Assembly: GCA_946479745.1 (NCBI GenBank)
Contig: CAMLGZ010000015.1
Location: 16,831 to 80,830 of the forward strand
Length of the DNA stretch: 64,000 bases
Origin: an uncultured Pseudoxanthomonas sp.
GTDB lineage: Bacteria; Pseudomonadota; Gammaproteobacteria; Xanthomonadales; Xanthomonadaceae
Direction of reading: 5' to 3'
Below the pieces are notes generated by a model that saw only the letters and a list, made by a program, of their open reading frames with translations, ran no database searches and was not told where the DNA came from. How positions within the stretch are numbered: the stretch's first letter is position 1; every line of letters starts with the position of its first letter. The translations under genes were made by a program, and so were the position numbers. This document shows, one piece after another, positions 49,929-60,118 of the stretch.

Positions 49929-52900
49929 GCCGTCTGCTCCATCGGCGGCACCAACAAGGCGTCCACCGCTTCGACCAGTTCGCACGCGAATCGCGGTACG
50001 TACACGCCGCGCTCCGGATCGGCGGTGTCCAAGCCGCGGCAGAAAACATAGCGCACGCCGCCGAAATCGCGGTCGTAGTCGTAGGAAGAACCCACCCGCA
50101 GCCGCATCCAGCGATGCACCGCCAGGGTATAGAGCAAGGCCTGCAAGTCGTACTCGCTCGAAGCCATGGTGTGCGAGAGCGCAGTTGCGTCGTAGGCCGG
50201 CAGGTCGTTGGATTTGTAATCCATCACGTACACGCGCCCGCCGTGGCGATAGGTCAAGTCGATCTTGCCGTTCATCAGACCGCTGAGCTGCGTCCATACG
50301 CCGAAATCGTTGCGGTCCAGGGCCACACCATGGCGATGCAGCAACTCAAGGAAGGCATGGGTGGTGGCGCCGCGCAGAGCCAGGTGGAACTCCAGCTCGA
50401 CCAGGCGCGCTTCCACCGGCAGATCGCACAGGCGCAAGCCTTCCGGCAGCACGGCGTTGAGCGTGCGTGCGACCAGCGGTGTCAGTTCGCGTATGCCGGC
50501 GTCATGCATGCGCTGCGGATAGCCCTGGCTGTTGAGCGCATCGACCAGCAACCGTTCCTGCGAAACCGGCGGCCGTTCGCCTGTCTGGTCGCGCCATACG
50601 GCGAAATCGACATGCTCGAGCGCGTGATGCAGCATGTTGCCGAAACGCGAGCCGAAGAATTGGCGCGGGTGCGCGGGCACCAGGGAAGTCGGCGGTGCTT
50701 CGTCATCGGCGGGAAGCGTTTCGATCATCACGCTGGCGCCGTGCGATTGCTGCTTGTGCAGCTGGCTGAAACTGTGGATCCACCAATCGCGATGCAGCCG
50801 GCGTTGCGCGGTGCGGGATTCCGGTACGCGTTCGACGGACGGAAGCGACAGGCGCGCTGGCTTGCCGGCGGGCGGAAAGCCTTCGCTGAAAGTGGCGTTA
50901 TCGCCCAGCTCGGCTCTCAATTCCGGCGTAGGCGCAGCGGCGCCCATCAATCGATGCAAGGACGCGCTGCCGTGTTGCGACAAGGGGCCGCAGCATAGCC
51001 ATAACGCTTCGCTGGCACGGGTCAGGCCGACGTACAGCAGGCGCATGTCCTCGGCAGCCTCTTCCTTAAGGTGCGCCTGTCTGGCTTCGGTCCACGCAGG
51101 CGCGTCGGCGAAGACCTGGGCGGTTTCCCATTGACGCACGCGTTGCCCGTCTTCGTTGGTGTACATGGCCAGTCCGTTGACCTTTTCCTGCCGGCCGATA
51201 CCTGCGAAGGGCAGGTATACGAGCGGGAACTCGAGGCCTTTGCTCTTGTGCAGGGTCAGGATCTGCACGCGACCGGCATCGGATTCAAGACGCGGCTGTT
51301 GCGCTTCGTTCTCGCCGTCGGCGTGGGCGATGTCGTGGCGCAGCGCATCCAGTTGGCCCTGCGTGCCCAGGTTGCGCCCCGACGCGGATTGCATCAGTTC
51401 GCCGAGTTGCAGGTAGTTGGTCAGGCGACGCTCGCCGCCGGCCTGGCGCAGCAGGCGCTCGGCATTGAAGGCCAGCACTTCAGCCAGCATCGCCTGCGGG
51501 CCATGCCTCTCCCAGCGCGTGCGCCACGCCACCAGATCCTGTTGCCATTGCCGCAAAGCCTGCCCCGCGCTCGATCCGGGGACGTCGCCGGCGCTCAAGC
51601 CCTCATCGCGCTGATGGCGCGATTCGATATCCAACGCGACGATGCGCTGCGCGTCCCAACCCAATAGCGGTGTCGCCAGCACCGCGCGCAGACGGCGGTC
51701 GTCGCCGGGCGAACGCAGCGCCAGCAGCAAGGTCAGCAGGTCCTGCGCTTCCTCGCTCTGGTACAGGCTTTCCTTGCCGGAAGCTACCGCCGGTATGCCG
51801 CGCACCGACAACGCGTGCCGGACCTCGGCGGCCTGCCGATGGTCGCGCACCAGCACGGCGAAATCGCGCGGTTGCAACAGCCTCATCGCCTGCGTGCGGC
51901 GATCCTTTATCGACAACGACGACCCATCGGAAGGCTGCAGCCGATGCAGGATATCGCTGGCGCAGAATTCGGCGGCCATACGCACGGAGACGGGCTTGGT
52001 GTAGTCCCTGCCGTTCTCCGAAGCGGGGATCGCGTGGAAATGGATCGCGGGCGCAGGATGCCCATTCTGCGAGAAATCCGAATCGCCGGCCTTGCCGCCC
52101 GCTTCGGTGGGCAGGAAAGCGATGCCCTCGCCCAACGCGCTTTCCGGCATCGACCGGAACAGGGTGTTGATCGCGTCGATCACGCAGGGCCGCGAACGGA
52201 AATTTCGGTCCAGCGCACTTTCGCGCTGGGCCGTGTCCGCGGCTTTCACGTAGGTGTTCACATCGCCACCGCGGAAACGGTAGATCGCCTGCTTCGGATC
52301 GCCCACCAGGATCAGGCCGCCTTCGCCGAACAACTGCGAGAAAATTTCCCATTGCCGTGCGTCGGTATCCTGGAACTCGTCGACCAGCACGCAAGGGAAC
52401 TGTTTGCGCAATGCGCCGGCCAGCGTGCCCGGGTCGCTGGCAACGGCTTCGTGCAGTTCGCCGATCAGGTCATCGTAGTCGCGGACGTTGAAGGCGTGCT
52501 TGCGCGTATGTTCGCGCCGCATTGCGTCGGCCCGCAGCGCATGCAGCTGTTGTAGGTCGTGCGCCTCGCGCCAGAGTTCGATGGCGGCCACGGCGTCGAC
52601 CAGCGGCTGGAAGCTCTCGAACAACGGCGATTGCGGAGTGCGCCCGGCCTTGGCCTTCAGCGTTCCTTTCTCGAGCGTGCCGGGGATGAACTTGTGCAGC
52701 TTGGGATGCAGTTCGATCGGAGGCGACGGCGAGCGCGTGCTGGCTTGCAGCCAACGCCGCAGCGACGAAGCATGTTCGGCCTTGTACTGACTGGCGTTGA
52801 GCACCGAGTCGGCGATGGCTTCGTCGATTTTCCCGCATGCCGATTCGCCATGCAGGGTGAACAGATGGCAGACCTGCGCCCATGCCTGCAATAGCTGCGG

Positions 52901-53563
52901 ACGAGGATCGGTCAACGTCTGCGGCGCGGGCGGGAGCAACGGCTCGGGGGAGAGCAGATCGCGCAAGCGTCGGGCCAGGTCTTGCAATCGACCGAATCGG
53001 CGATGCAGGAAAGCCGCGCCCTCCTGATCCTGCGAGAAAGCGCGCCACAGGTCCGCCGCCAGTTTTTCGCGCTGCGCAGCGCTGCCGGTCTCCAACTCCG
53101 AGGCGATCAGCGGTTGCCGCGTGTCCAGCGCATGCTCGCGCAGCACGCGCTGGCAGAAACCGTGGATGGTGGCGATGGCCGCCAGATCCATTTCGCGCAG
53201 CGCGCGCCCAAGCCGCTGGCGCAACGCGGGCAAAGATTCGCGCGGTTCGGCCGCGAGGGACTGATGGACCAGGCGACGGAGCATCGCTGTTTCGGCAGCG
53301 TCGCCTTCCCGGGTTTCGCCATCGCCCTCGCGCCAGGCGTGCGCCAGATCGAGCGCCTGCTTCAGGCGCAAGCGCACGCGTTCGTGCAGCTCCTGGGTAG
53401 CGGCGACGGTATAGGTCACCGCCAGGATCTGTGGCACGCGCAAACGCTCGACGATCACCGCGCGCGCGAACAGGCCGGCCAGCGCATAGGTCTTGCCGGT
53501 GCCTGCGCTGGCTTCGATCAGATTGCGCTGGCGCAGGTCGATGTCGAACACGGCCTCGCTCAT
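49925..53563 (-). CDS. recB: Exodeoxyribonuclease V beta subunit
   Basis: 1212 residues. Walker A NLIEASAGTGKTYALA, UvrD-type motifs DEFQDTDARQWEIF and GDPKQAIYRFRGGD, and the C-terminal nuclease motif HHALEH ... GKIDLTYRHGGRVYVMDYKSN with the acid-lysine triad. It is the 3'-5' helicase and nuclease of RecBCD. ATGA overlaps at both ends with recC and recD. Confidence 0.96.
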   Translation of the reverse strand: MSEAVFDIDLRQRNLIEASAGTGKTYALAGLFARAVIVERLRVPQILAVTYTVAATQELHERVRLRLKQALDLAHAWREGDGETREGDAAETAMLRRLVHQSLAAEPRESLPALRQRLGRALREMDLAAIATIHGFCQRVLREHALDTRQPLIASELETGSAAQREKLAADLWRAFSQDQEGAAFLHRRFGRLQDLARRLRDLLSPEPLLPPAPQTLTDPRPQLLQAWAQVCHLFTLHGESACGKIDEAIADSVLNASQYKAEHASSLRRWLQASTRSPSPPIELHPKLHKFIPGTLEKGTLKAKAGRTPQSPLFESFQPLVDAVAAIELWREAHDLQQLHALRADAMRREHTRKHAFNVRDYDDLIGELHEAVASDPGTLAGALRKQFPCVLVDEFQDTDARQWEIFSQLFGEGGLILVGDPKQAIYRFRGGDVNTYVKAADTAQRESALDRNFRSRPCVIDAINTLFRSMPESALGEGIAFLPTEAGGKAGDSDFSQNGHPAPAIHFHAIPASENGRDYTKPVSVRMAAEFCASDILHRLQPSDGSSLSIKDRRTQAMRLLQPRDFAVLVRDHRQAAEVRHALSVRGIPAVASGKESLYQSEEAQDLLTLLLALRSPGDDRRLRAVLATPLLGWDAQRIVALDIESRHQRDEGLSAGDVPGSSAGQALRQWQQDLVAWRTRWERHGPQAMLAEVLAFNAERLLRQAGGERRLTNYLQLGELMQSASGRNLGTQGQLDALRHDIAHADGENEAQQPRLESDAGRVQILTLHKSKGLEFPLVYLPFAGIGRQEKVNGLAMYTNEDGQRVRQWETAQVFADAPAWTEARQAHLKEEAAEDMRLLYVGLTRASEALWLCCGPLSQHGSASLHRLMGAAAPTPELRAELGDNATFSEGFPPAGKPARLSLPSVERVPESRTAQRRLHRDWWIHSFSQLHKQQSHGASVMIETLPADDEAPPTSLVPAHPRQFFGSRFGNMLHHALEHVDFAVWRDQTGERPPVSQERLLVDALNSQGYPQRMHDAGIRELTPLVARTLNAVLPEGLRLCDLPVEARLVELEFHLALRGATTHAFLELLHRHGVALDRNDFGVWTQLSGLMNGKIDLTYRHGGRVYVMDYKSNDLPAYDATALSHTMASSEYDLQALLYTLAVHRWMRLRVGSSYDYDRDFGGVRYVFCRGLDTADPERGVYVPRFACELVEAVDALLVPPMEQTA

Positions 53564-56500
53564 GGCAGCGACTCCGTGTCGAAAGCTTCACCGCGTTCGA
53601 CCGCGCTGAAGATCAGGTGCGACAGCAGTTCGAATGCGTCGAGCGAGTCCGCGTCGCCGTCCAGGAAAGGATCGCGACCCCGCAGGGCCATGAGTGTCGC
53701 GGCCCGCGCTTCGCCTGGCCCGCCGAAATCGTCGTCGCCTCCGCCCCAGACCTTCTGCGCCTCGGCCAATGCCTTGCCGGGGTCGACCTGGGCGGCCAGC
53801 CACCAGGCATGGCCGCTCTTGGGAAGGAAACACAAAGGCCGCCCCATGCCATGCCTGCGCAATGCCTGCAGCGCGGACAGTGCCTGCTGCGCGTCTGTCG
53901 GCGGCAAGGGTGCCCGCGTCAGGACCCGTGGCGCCGCGCCCTTCTTTTCTACGGACAGCTCGTGCAGCGGCAGCCCGTGCATCGAGGCGACCAGCCAGTC
54001 CAGCCCGTGCCTCAATGCGTGGCCGCCATGCCGCCCATTGGGATTGAGGACGGCGCGGAACACTCCTTGCGAATGCATGCCTTGCGGGTGGATCCGGTCC
54101 AGCGCGCCCACCAGCATGCCATCGCGCAGCGGCAACTCGAACGGCATCGAATCGCCACTGCCTGCGAAGCCGGCCTGAACCGCTTCTTCCGCGAACGGCG
54201 CCACCTCTTCCATCACGCCCTGCAGCACGGCTGCTCCATCGGCGCCCGGTGAGAGCAGGCCGCGCGCGAGCAATTGCGATTGCAATGCCTGCAACCCCGG
54301 CGCTCGACCCGATTCGCGCCACGCCTCGAACACAAGCTGGCGCAAGCCGTACCGTGCCAGCGCATCGGGTGTGCCGAACGGCTCGTGCTCTTCGAGCGCC
54401 GCTTCTTCCTCCGGCAGGCGCAGGCCCACGCCTTGCTGCAGATAGAACTCGTGCGGCCGCATCAGCGCATTGCGCAACTGCGCCAGCGAAAGGGTGGCTT
54501 CCGGTTCTTCCTGACGAAGCAATCGCGTGGGCGCGAAGATTTCGCGTTCGCCAGCGCCGATGGCGGTATCGGCCGCCGGATGCCAGCGCGCGTCGTAGCT
54601 GAAACGGCGCGCGTCGCCCCGCCCTTCTTCCGGCAGCGCCGCACCAAACGCCGCCGACGAGAACGGCTGCAACGCGTGCCGCACGACCAGCCGCTCGCGC
54701 ACCGGCTCTCTGTCGGCTTGCCCGGCTTCGTCCCGGTGATAGCGCGCGGCGACGTCCAGCAGTTCGGAGACCAGCATGGAAGGCTCGCGCCGGCTGCCGT
54801 CGCGCGCGTCCATGCCTATCCAGCTCGTGTAGAACACGCGACTGGCCGATGAGAACAGCTGCAGGAAAAGATAACGGTCCGCATCGCGGCGCGAAGGGTC
54901 GCCGACGCGGCGCTGCGCGCTGTCCAGCGCCTGATTGATGCGATTGACCGGGTCATGCCCGTCGCGCGCGGGGAAAGCGGCCTCTTCCAGGCCCAGCAAG
55001 CAGATCACCCGGAACGGGATCAGCCGCATCGGCACCATCTTGCCGAAGCACACGCCGCCGGACAGGAACGGCGCGCGCGCATCGCTGCTGGCCAGCTCGG
55101 CCTGGAAATGATCCAGCGCGACGCTATGCGCTACCGGTTCATCGAACGCAGCCAGATGAGCGCTGTCGGCGAAGTCGGCTATCGCCTGGTGCAGACGCTC
55201 CAGTACCGCGCGTTCGGAAACATCGCGAGGTTCGGCGGCGAACAACGCGGCGATCATGTCCGCCAGCAACTCGGACCATTCGCCCGGCGCGTGCGGACCT
55301 TGCAGACGCATGCCGTAGTTGCGCAGTGCGGCCAACAGCCGCACCAGCGCATCCAGGGACTGCGTGGACTGCCCTTCCAATTCCGGCCACGGCGCGACTC
55401 CGGCGATCATGTCGTCCGCGCCGCTGGCCATGCCCAGCAGCAACCGGTCCAGTGCGAATTCGAAGGTGTAGGCGTTGGTTTCCCGTTCGTGGTGAGTGTT
55501 GAGCCTGTCGAAGCATCGAACCACGTCATGACGTTCGCGATCCGCGCCATCCAGGCCCCAGCGCGCGCCGCTGGCCTGCAGCCAATCCTGCAGACGCGCA
55601 CGGTCGGCATCGTCCACGTCGAAACGTTCGGCCAGCGCCGGCACCGCCAGCAGATCGATCATGTCGGCCAGAGTCAGTGGCTGCATCGGCAACTTCAGCA
55701 GGCGCAGGAAGGCGCCGGCGATCGCCGCGCTGGCCAGCGGACTGGTATCGGCGATGGTGTAGGGAATCTCGCGCGGCGTTCCCAGCGCACCGCCGAATAC
55801 CGCTTCCACATGCGGCGCGTAAGCGTCCATGTCCGGCATCAGCACGGCGATGTCGCGCGGGTCGATGCGTTCGCGGCCGGGCGCGGTTTTTTGTTCCAGC
55901 AAGGCGCGCAACTGGTCGTGCAGCACCTGCACTTCGCGCAGACGGGTATGGCAGGCGTGGAACTGCAGGCTGGTGTCGGCGGCATCGACCTGCTGGCGGG
56001 GCCAGGGCTCGCCGATCGCGGCATCGGCGAGCGGCGCACGGTTTTCCAGCACATCCGTCTGCATGCGGCCGAGCAGCATGCCGGCAAGCGGTTGGGTGAA
56101 GGCGGGCGTTTCGAAACGGGCGCGCACGGTTTCTCCGCCGCCCAGGGCGGCGATGAAATCGCGACCGGCCTGACCCCAAGCGGCCAGCAGAGGATTCTCG
56201 CCGCCGAAGCGATCGTCCTGGTCGGGCCGGTATTCGGCCGCCCACCGCTCCAGGTCGCCCCAATAGGCGCGCGACGGCGTATGCAGGAAGAAATGCTGGC
56301 GGCCCGCGCGCGCCTGGCTGGCGACGACTTGCAGCACATCGGGCGAAATGTTCTGGCAGGCGAACACGAACAGTCTTGCGGGCAATCCCGCGGGCGCTTC
56401 ACCGCTCTGGCCGCCGAATCGCTCCAGATACTCGCCGATGCGGCGCGCACGATGCGCGCGCCCGCTGGCGATTCTTTTCCACAACTGCGCCTGCGCATCA

Positions 56501-56991
56501 TCGCGCGGCGCTCTACGTTCCCAGCTCAGCAGATCCTCGCGACGCCACGCCTGGTATTTCTCGAAACTGTCGGCCAGCGAAGTAGCCAGCGACCAACTCC
56601 GCCTGGGGTCTGCGCCGGCGAGGAAGCCGGCGAATTGCTGCGGCGGGTTCGCTTGCAACTCGCGCAGCAGATGCCAGCGCAGGACTTCGGGCATCAACCG
56701 GTCGGCGCGCGGCACGGCGCCCAGGGCCTGCCCCGGGCCGGGGTTGGCTTCCAACACATGCTCGACGAACTCGCCCGGGGTCACGAAGCGCACATTGGCG
56801 CAGATGCCCAGCCGTTCGGCCAGCGACTGCTGCAGCCAGCGGCGCATGGAGAATTGCGGCACCAGCACCCATTCCTCGCGCCACCAGTCGCCCTCGCCGG
56901 GCGCGCGCAACAGCTCGCCCAGCACGCCGGCCAGCACGTCCAGGTCGTTGGAGGGGTAGAGGCGGAAATCGGCCTGGGGGCGTTCGGGCAT
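53560..56991 (-). CDS. recC: Exodeoxyribonuclease V gamma subunit
   Basis: 1143 residues from ATG 56991 (RLYPSNDLDVLAGVLGELL... is the conserved N terminus). Inactive helicase/nuclease-like RecC with LPARLFVFACQNISPDVLQ and DIAVLMPDMDAYAPHVEAVFG and the RVICLLGLEEAAFPARDGHDP block. Recognises Chi in the complex. First gene of the recCBD operon, divergent from mlaF. Confidence 0.96.
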   Translation of the reverse strand: MPERPQADFRLYPSNDLDVLAGVLGELLRAPGEGDWWREEWVLVPQFSMRRWLQQSLAERLGICANVRFVTPGEFVEHVLEANPGPGQALGAVPRADRLMPEVLRWHLLRELQANPPQQFAGFLAGADPRRSWSLATSLADSFEKYQAWRREDLLSWERRAPRDDAQAQLWKRIASGRAHRARRIGEYLERFGGQSGEAPAGLPARLFVFACQNISPDVLQVVASQARAGRQHFFLHTPSRAYWGDLERWAAEYRPDQDDRFGGENPLLAAWGQAGRDFIAALGGGETVRARFETPAFTQPLAGMLLGRMQTDVLENRAPLADAAIGEPWPRQQVDAADTSLQFHACHTRLREVQVLHDQLRALLEQKTAPGRERIDPRDIAVLMPDMDAYAPHVEAVFGGALGTPREIPYTIADTSPLASAAIAGAFLRLLKLPMQPLTLADMIDLLAVPALAERFDVDDADRARLQDWLQASGARWGLDGADRERHDVVRCFDRLNTHHERETNAYTFEFALDRLLLGMASGADDMIAGVAPWPELEGQSTQSLDALVRLLAALRNYGMRLQGPHAPGEWSELLADMIAALFAAEPRDVSERAVLERLHQAIADFADSAHLAAFDEPVAHSVALDHFQAELASSDARAPFLSGGVCFGKMVPMRLIPFRVICLLGLEEAAFPARDGHDPVNRINQALDSAQRRVGDPSRRDADRYLFLQLFSSASRVFYTSWIGMDARDGSRREPSMLVSELLDVAARYHRDEAGQADREPVRERLVVRHALQPFSSAAFGAALPEEGRGDARRFSYDARWHPAADTAIGAGEREIFAPTRLLRQEEPEATLSLAQLRNALMRPHEFYLQQGVGLRLPEEEAALEEHEPFGTPDALARYGLRQLVFEAWRESGRAPGLQALQSQLLARGLLSPGADGAAVLQGVMEEVAPFAEEAVQAGFAGSGDSMPFELPLRDGMLVGALDRIHPQGMHSQGVFRAVLNPNGRHGGHALRHGLDWLVASMHGLPLHELSVEKKGAAPRVLTRAPLPPTDAQQALSALQALRRHGMGRPLCFLPKSGHAWWLAAQVDPGKALAEAQKVWGGGDDDFGGPGEARAATLMALRGRDPFLDGDADSLDAFELLSHLIFSAVERGEAFDTESLP

Positions 56992-57162
56992 GCTGTCATC
57001 TTGCCGCAGAGCCGTCGCATCCGCCGCGACCACGACCGCATGAGTAGCTGGGACGACGCCCGGCCAGCCGTCGCAACATCGCAAAAATGCAAAAATGAAA
57101 CTGGACAGTGCACTATTGTTCAGCCACCGACCGTGATGCTTTACGGTGCTTTGGAGTTTTCC

Positions 57163-57957
57163 GTGCCGATGACCTCCCCCGATTCGCCTGCAGTGCGCCT
57201 GTCCAACGCCCGGCTCGACCGGGGCGGACGCACGATCCTGCGCGACATCGATCTGTCGGTGCCGCGCGGCAGCATCACTGCGGTGCTGGGCCCGTCGGGC
57301 AGCGGTAAATCCACTTTGCTGGCAGCGCTGACCGGCGAGTTGCCCCCGGCGGCAGGCACGGTCGAGGTGTTCGGCAAGCCGGTGCCCCGCGGCACCCGCC
57401 ACCTGTTGGAAATGCGCAAGGGCATCGGCGTGCTGCTGCAGGGCAATGGCCTGCTGACCGACCTGAGCGTGGGCGAAAACGTAGCCCTGCCCCTGCGCAC
57501 GCACACCCGATTGCCGGCGGCGCTGGTGCAGCGCGTGGTCAACTTCAAGCTCAACGCCGTGGGTCTGCTGGCGGCGGCCGACGCCTACCCGCGCGAGCTC
57601 TCCGGCGGCATGGCGCGGCGCGTGGCGCTGGCGCGCGCGCTGGCCCTGGACCCACCGCTGATGATCTACGACGAACCCCTGACCGGGCTGGACCCGATCG
57701 CCAGCGGCGTGATCATGAGCCTGATCCAGCGCCTCAACGACACCCTGGGCCTGACCAGCGTCATCGTCACCCACCACGTGCACGAAACCCTGCCCATCGC
57801 CGATCAGGCGGTGGTCATCGCCAACGGCGGCATCGTGTTCTCCGGCACTCCGGCGGAACTGGAAGCCACCACCGACCCGCTGGTGCTGCAATTCCTGCGC
57901 GGGCAGCCGGACGGGCCGATCGGCTTCGATGCGACACCAAGGACGGAGGCGGCATGA
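57163..57957 (+). CDS. mlaF: Mla phospholipid transport ATP-binding protein
   Basis: 264 residues. GTG at 57163 has GGAG six bases upstream; ATG at 57169 is the alternative. Walker A GPSGSGKSTLLAAL, signature LSGGMARRVALARA, Walker B LMIYDEPLTGLDP, His-loop VTHHVHE. Energises MlaE for phospholipid trafficking between the two membranes. The stop overlaps the ATG of the repeat-derived ORF. Confidence 0.95.
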   Translation: MPMTSPDSPAVRLSNARLDRGGRTILRDIDLSVPRGSITAVLGPSGSGKSTLLAALTGELPPAAGTVEVFGKPVPRGTRHLLEMRKGIGVLLQGNGLLTDLSVGENVALPLRTHTRLPAALVQRVVNFKLNAVGLLAAADAYPRELSGGMARRVALARALALDPPLMIYDEPLTGLDPIASGVIMSLIQRLNDTLGLTSVIVTHHVHETLPIADQAVVIANGGIVFSGTPAELEATTDPLVLQFLRGQPDGPIGFDATPRTEAA

Positions 57958-58163
57958 GCCATCCCACTTTCATCGGCCGCGACGCCCGCGCCTTTGCCCC
58001 CTTTGAAAAAGGGGGCGACAAGGCGCGTCAGCGGCCTGTGGGGGATTTGCTCTTCGCGCCAAGAGCAAATCCCCCGGCGCCCGCTTCGCGGACGCCCGCC
58101 CCCTTTTCCAAAGGGGGCTGTTACGAGCGCCCGCCTGTTGCGCTGACCGGGACGGTGCACTGA
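57954..58163 (+). CDS. Repeat-derived 69-codon bridging ORF between mlaF and mlaE
   Basis: ATG overlaps the mlaF stop (ATGA, 57954-57957); the TGA shares its A with the mlaE ATG (TGATG, 58161-58165). It reads through the element at 57996-58118 (FAPFEKGGDKA..., PAPFSKGGC). No domain is recognised. Confidence 0.45.
   Translation: MSHPTFIGRDARAFAPFEKGGDKARQRPVGDLLFAPRANPPAPASRTPAPFSKGGCYERPPVALTGTVH
57996..58118. repeat. Palindromic repeat with CCCCCTTTGAAAAAGGGGG arms
   Basis: Outer arms GCCCCCTTTGAAAAAGGGGGC and GCCCCCTTTTCCAAAGGGGGC, inner GGGGGATTTGCTCTT and AAGAGCAAATCCCCC. Same family as 12716-12828, here inside the mla operon. Confidence 0.85.
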
Positions 58164-58915
58164 TGCCTCTCGCCGCCTCCGTCCGCTCCGTTGGCCGTGC
58201 CGGCCTGTTCACCCTGTCGGTGTTCCGGTCCTCGAAGCCCACAAAAGACTTTTTCGCCGAACTTACCCGCGAAATCTACAAAGTAGGCGCACGTTCGCTA
58301 CCGATCATCGCAGTGGGCGGTGCCTTCGTGGGCCTGGTGCTGACCTTGCAGGGTTGGCGCACGCTGACCACTTTCGGCGCCTCTGATGCCCTTTCCACCC
58401 TGCTGGGCCTGTCGCTGTACCGCGAACTCGGCCCGGTGCTGACCGCCCTGCTGTTCATCGGCCGCGCCGGCTCGTCGATTGCCGCCGAACTGGGCCTGAT
58501 GCGCGCCACCGACCAGATCAAGGCGCTGGAACTGATGGCCATCGACCCGGTCGCCAAGGCCGTGGCCCCGCGCTTCTGGGCCGCGGTGCTGACCGTGCCG
58601 CTGCTGACCGGCTTCTTCTGCAGCCTGGCCATCAGCGCCAGCTACCTGGAAGCGGTGCACGTGCTGGGCCTGGACAACGGCGTGTTCTGGTCGGCGCTGA
58701 GCAACAGCGTCGATTTCTACGACGACTTCGGCGTAGCCCTGTTGAAGTCGGCGGTGTTCGGCGGCACCTGCGCGCTGGTCGCCGCCTACGAAGGCTTCCA
58801 TGCCGAGCCCACCATCGAAGGCACCTCGGTGGCTACCACCCGCGCGGTGGTGAACGCTTCGCTGTTGGTACTGATGTTCAATTTCGTTCTTTCCGCCTTG
58901 TTGTTCAGGAGTTGA
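58163..58915 (+). CDS. mlaE: Mla phospholipid transport permease
   Basis: 250 residues. GARSLPIIAVGGAFVGLVLTLQG, ELGPVLTALLFIGRAGSSIAAELGLMR and IKALELMAIDP are MlaE hallmarks; five TM segments. Inner-membrane permease; acts with MlaF/D/B. Confidence 0.95.
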   Translation: MPLAASVRSVGRAGLFTLSVFRSSKPTKDFFAELTREIYKVGARSLPIIAVGGAFVGLVLTLQGWRTLTTFGASDALSTLLGLSLYRELGPVLTALLFIGRAGSSIAAELGLMRATDQIKALELMAIDPVAKAVAPRFWAAVLTVPLLTGFFCSLAISASYLEAVHVLGLDNGVFWSALSNSVDFYDDFGVALLKSAVFGGTCALVAAYEGFHAEPTIEGTSVATTRAVVNASLLVLMFNFVLSALLFRS

Positions 58916-58919
58916 TGCC

Positions 58920-59465
58920 ATGGCCGTCCGTGGACCCCGTCTCGAATTCGCCGTCGGCGCCTTCCTTGTCCTGGCGCTGGCTTCGCTGCTGGTGCTGGCC
59001 ATCGCCTCTACCAACAAGAAGTTCGGCTTCGGCAGCAGCAGCTACGAGTTGACCGCGCGCTTCACCAATCTGGGCCAGCTGCGTCCGCAGGCGCCGGTGA
59101 AGATCGGCGGCGTGGTCATCGGCCAGGTGTCGAAGATCGCGCTGGACCCGGTGAAGTTCGATTCCGTCGTTACCCTCGATATCAATAATGAATACAAGGA
59201 CCTGCCCGCCGATACCTCGGCCGGCATCTTCACCAGCGGTTTGTTGGGCGAGAACTACATTGGCCTCTCCCCTGGCGGCGACCCGGAAGTCCTGAAGCCC
59301 GGCGAAGAAATCGCCTTCACCCAACCCGCGGTCGACCTGCTGCAACTGGTCGGCAAATACATGTTCAGCGGCGGCGGCAAGCCGGCCGGCTCTGGCGATG
59401 AAAGCAATGCCGACGCCAGCGCCCCGCCCGCCGCTACTCCGCCCTCCGAGGAACCCGTCAAATGA
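58920..59465 (+). CDS. mlaD: Mla phospholipid-binding MCE protein
   Basis: 181 residues. One N-terminal TM segment (AVGAFLVLALASLLVLAIAS) and one MCE domain (LTARFTNLGQLRPQAPVKIGGVVIGQV). Forms the periplasmic hexamer on MlaE. The C-terminal tail is Ala/Pro-rich. Stop overlaps the mlaC ATG. Confidence 0.95.
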   Translation: MAVRGPRLEFAVGAFLVLALASLLVLAIASTNKKFGFGSSSYELTARFTNLGQLRPQAPVKIGGVVIGQVSKIALDPVKFDSVVTLDINNEYKDLPADTSAGIFTSGLLGENYIGLSPGGDPEVLKPGEEIAFTQPAVDLLQLVGKYMFSGGGKPAGSGDESNADASAPPAATPPSEEPVK

Positions 59466-60118
59466 AGAAGTCACTGCTTTCGCTCGTCATCGCTTCCGCT
59501 CTGCTCGCAGGCGCGCCCTTGCTGGCCACCGCCCAGGCCGCCAAACCTGCCTCCGCCGTGCCTGCCCAAGGCAGCGCCAGCAAGGTGGTGTTGGACAGCA
59601 GCACGCGCATCCTGACCACCCTGGAGCAGCGCCGCGCCGAGTTCCGCAAGAGCCCGCCCGCGCTCAAGCAATTCATCACCACCGAATTCAACCGCATGTT
59701 CGACCGCGACTACGCCGCCCGCCTGGTGCTGGGCGTGCATGGCCGCGGCGCCTCCGACGCCGACGTGAAACTGTTCGCCGACGCCTTGGCCGACAATCTG
59801 ACGGCCCGTTACGGCACCTCGCTGCTGGATTTCAACACCAAGCTGCGCGTGCGCATCAAGTCCGAGTCGCCGCTGCCCGGCAACCGCGGCGTCAAAGTCT
59901 CCAGCGAGATGCTGCGCGACGGCGGCGACCCGATTCCGGTGGACTATCTGATCCGCAACGTCGGCGGCCAGTGGAAAGCATTCGATGTGATGATCGAAGG
60001 CATTTCCTACGTGCAGACGTTCAAGAACCAGTTCGACGGTCCGCTGCGGCAGAAGTCCATCGCCCAGGTCGCCGCCGATCTGCGCGCCGGCAAGCTGCAG
60101 GCCAATGGCAGCAACTGA
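59462..60118 (+). CDS. mlaC: Mla periplasmic phospholipid carrier
   Basis: 218 residues; signal peptide SLLSLVIASALLAGAPLLATAQA. The MlaC (Ttg2D) fold includes ALKQFITTEFNRMFDRDYAARLVLG and GISYVQTFKNQFDGPLRQKSI. Shuttles lipid between MlaA and MlaFEDB. Confidence 0.93.
   Translation: MKKSLLSLVIASALLAGAPLLATAQAAKPASAVPAQGSASKVVLDSSTRILTTLEQRRAEFRKSPPALKQFITTEFNRMFDRDYAARLVLGVHGRGASDADVKLFADALADNLTARYGTSLLDFNTKLRVRIKSESPLPGNRGVKVSSEMLRDGGDPIPVDYLIRNVGGQWKAFDVMIEGISYVQTFKNQFDGPLRQKSIAQVAADLRAGKLQANGSN

Noticed and set aside
54955..57168. Plus-strand open frame joined upstream to mlaF
   Set aside because: The 5' part is antisense to recC; mlaF starts at the GTG/ATG at 57163/57169.
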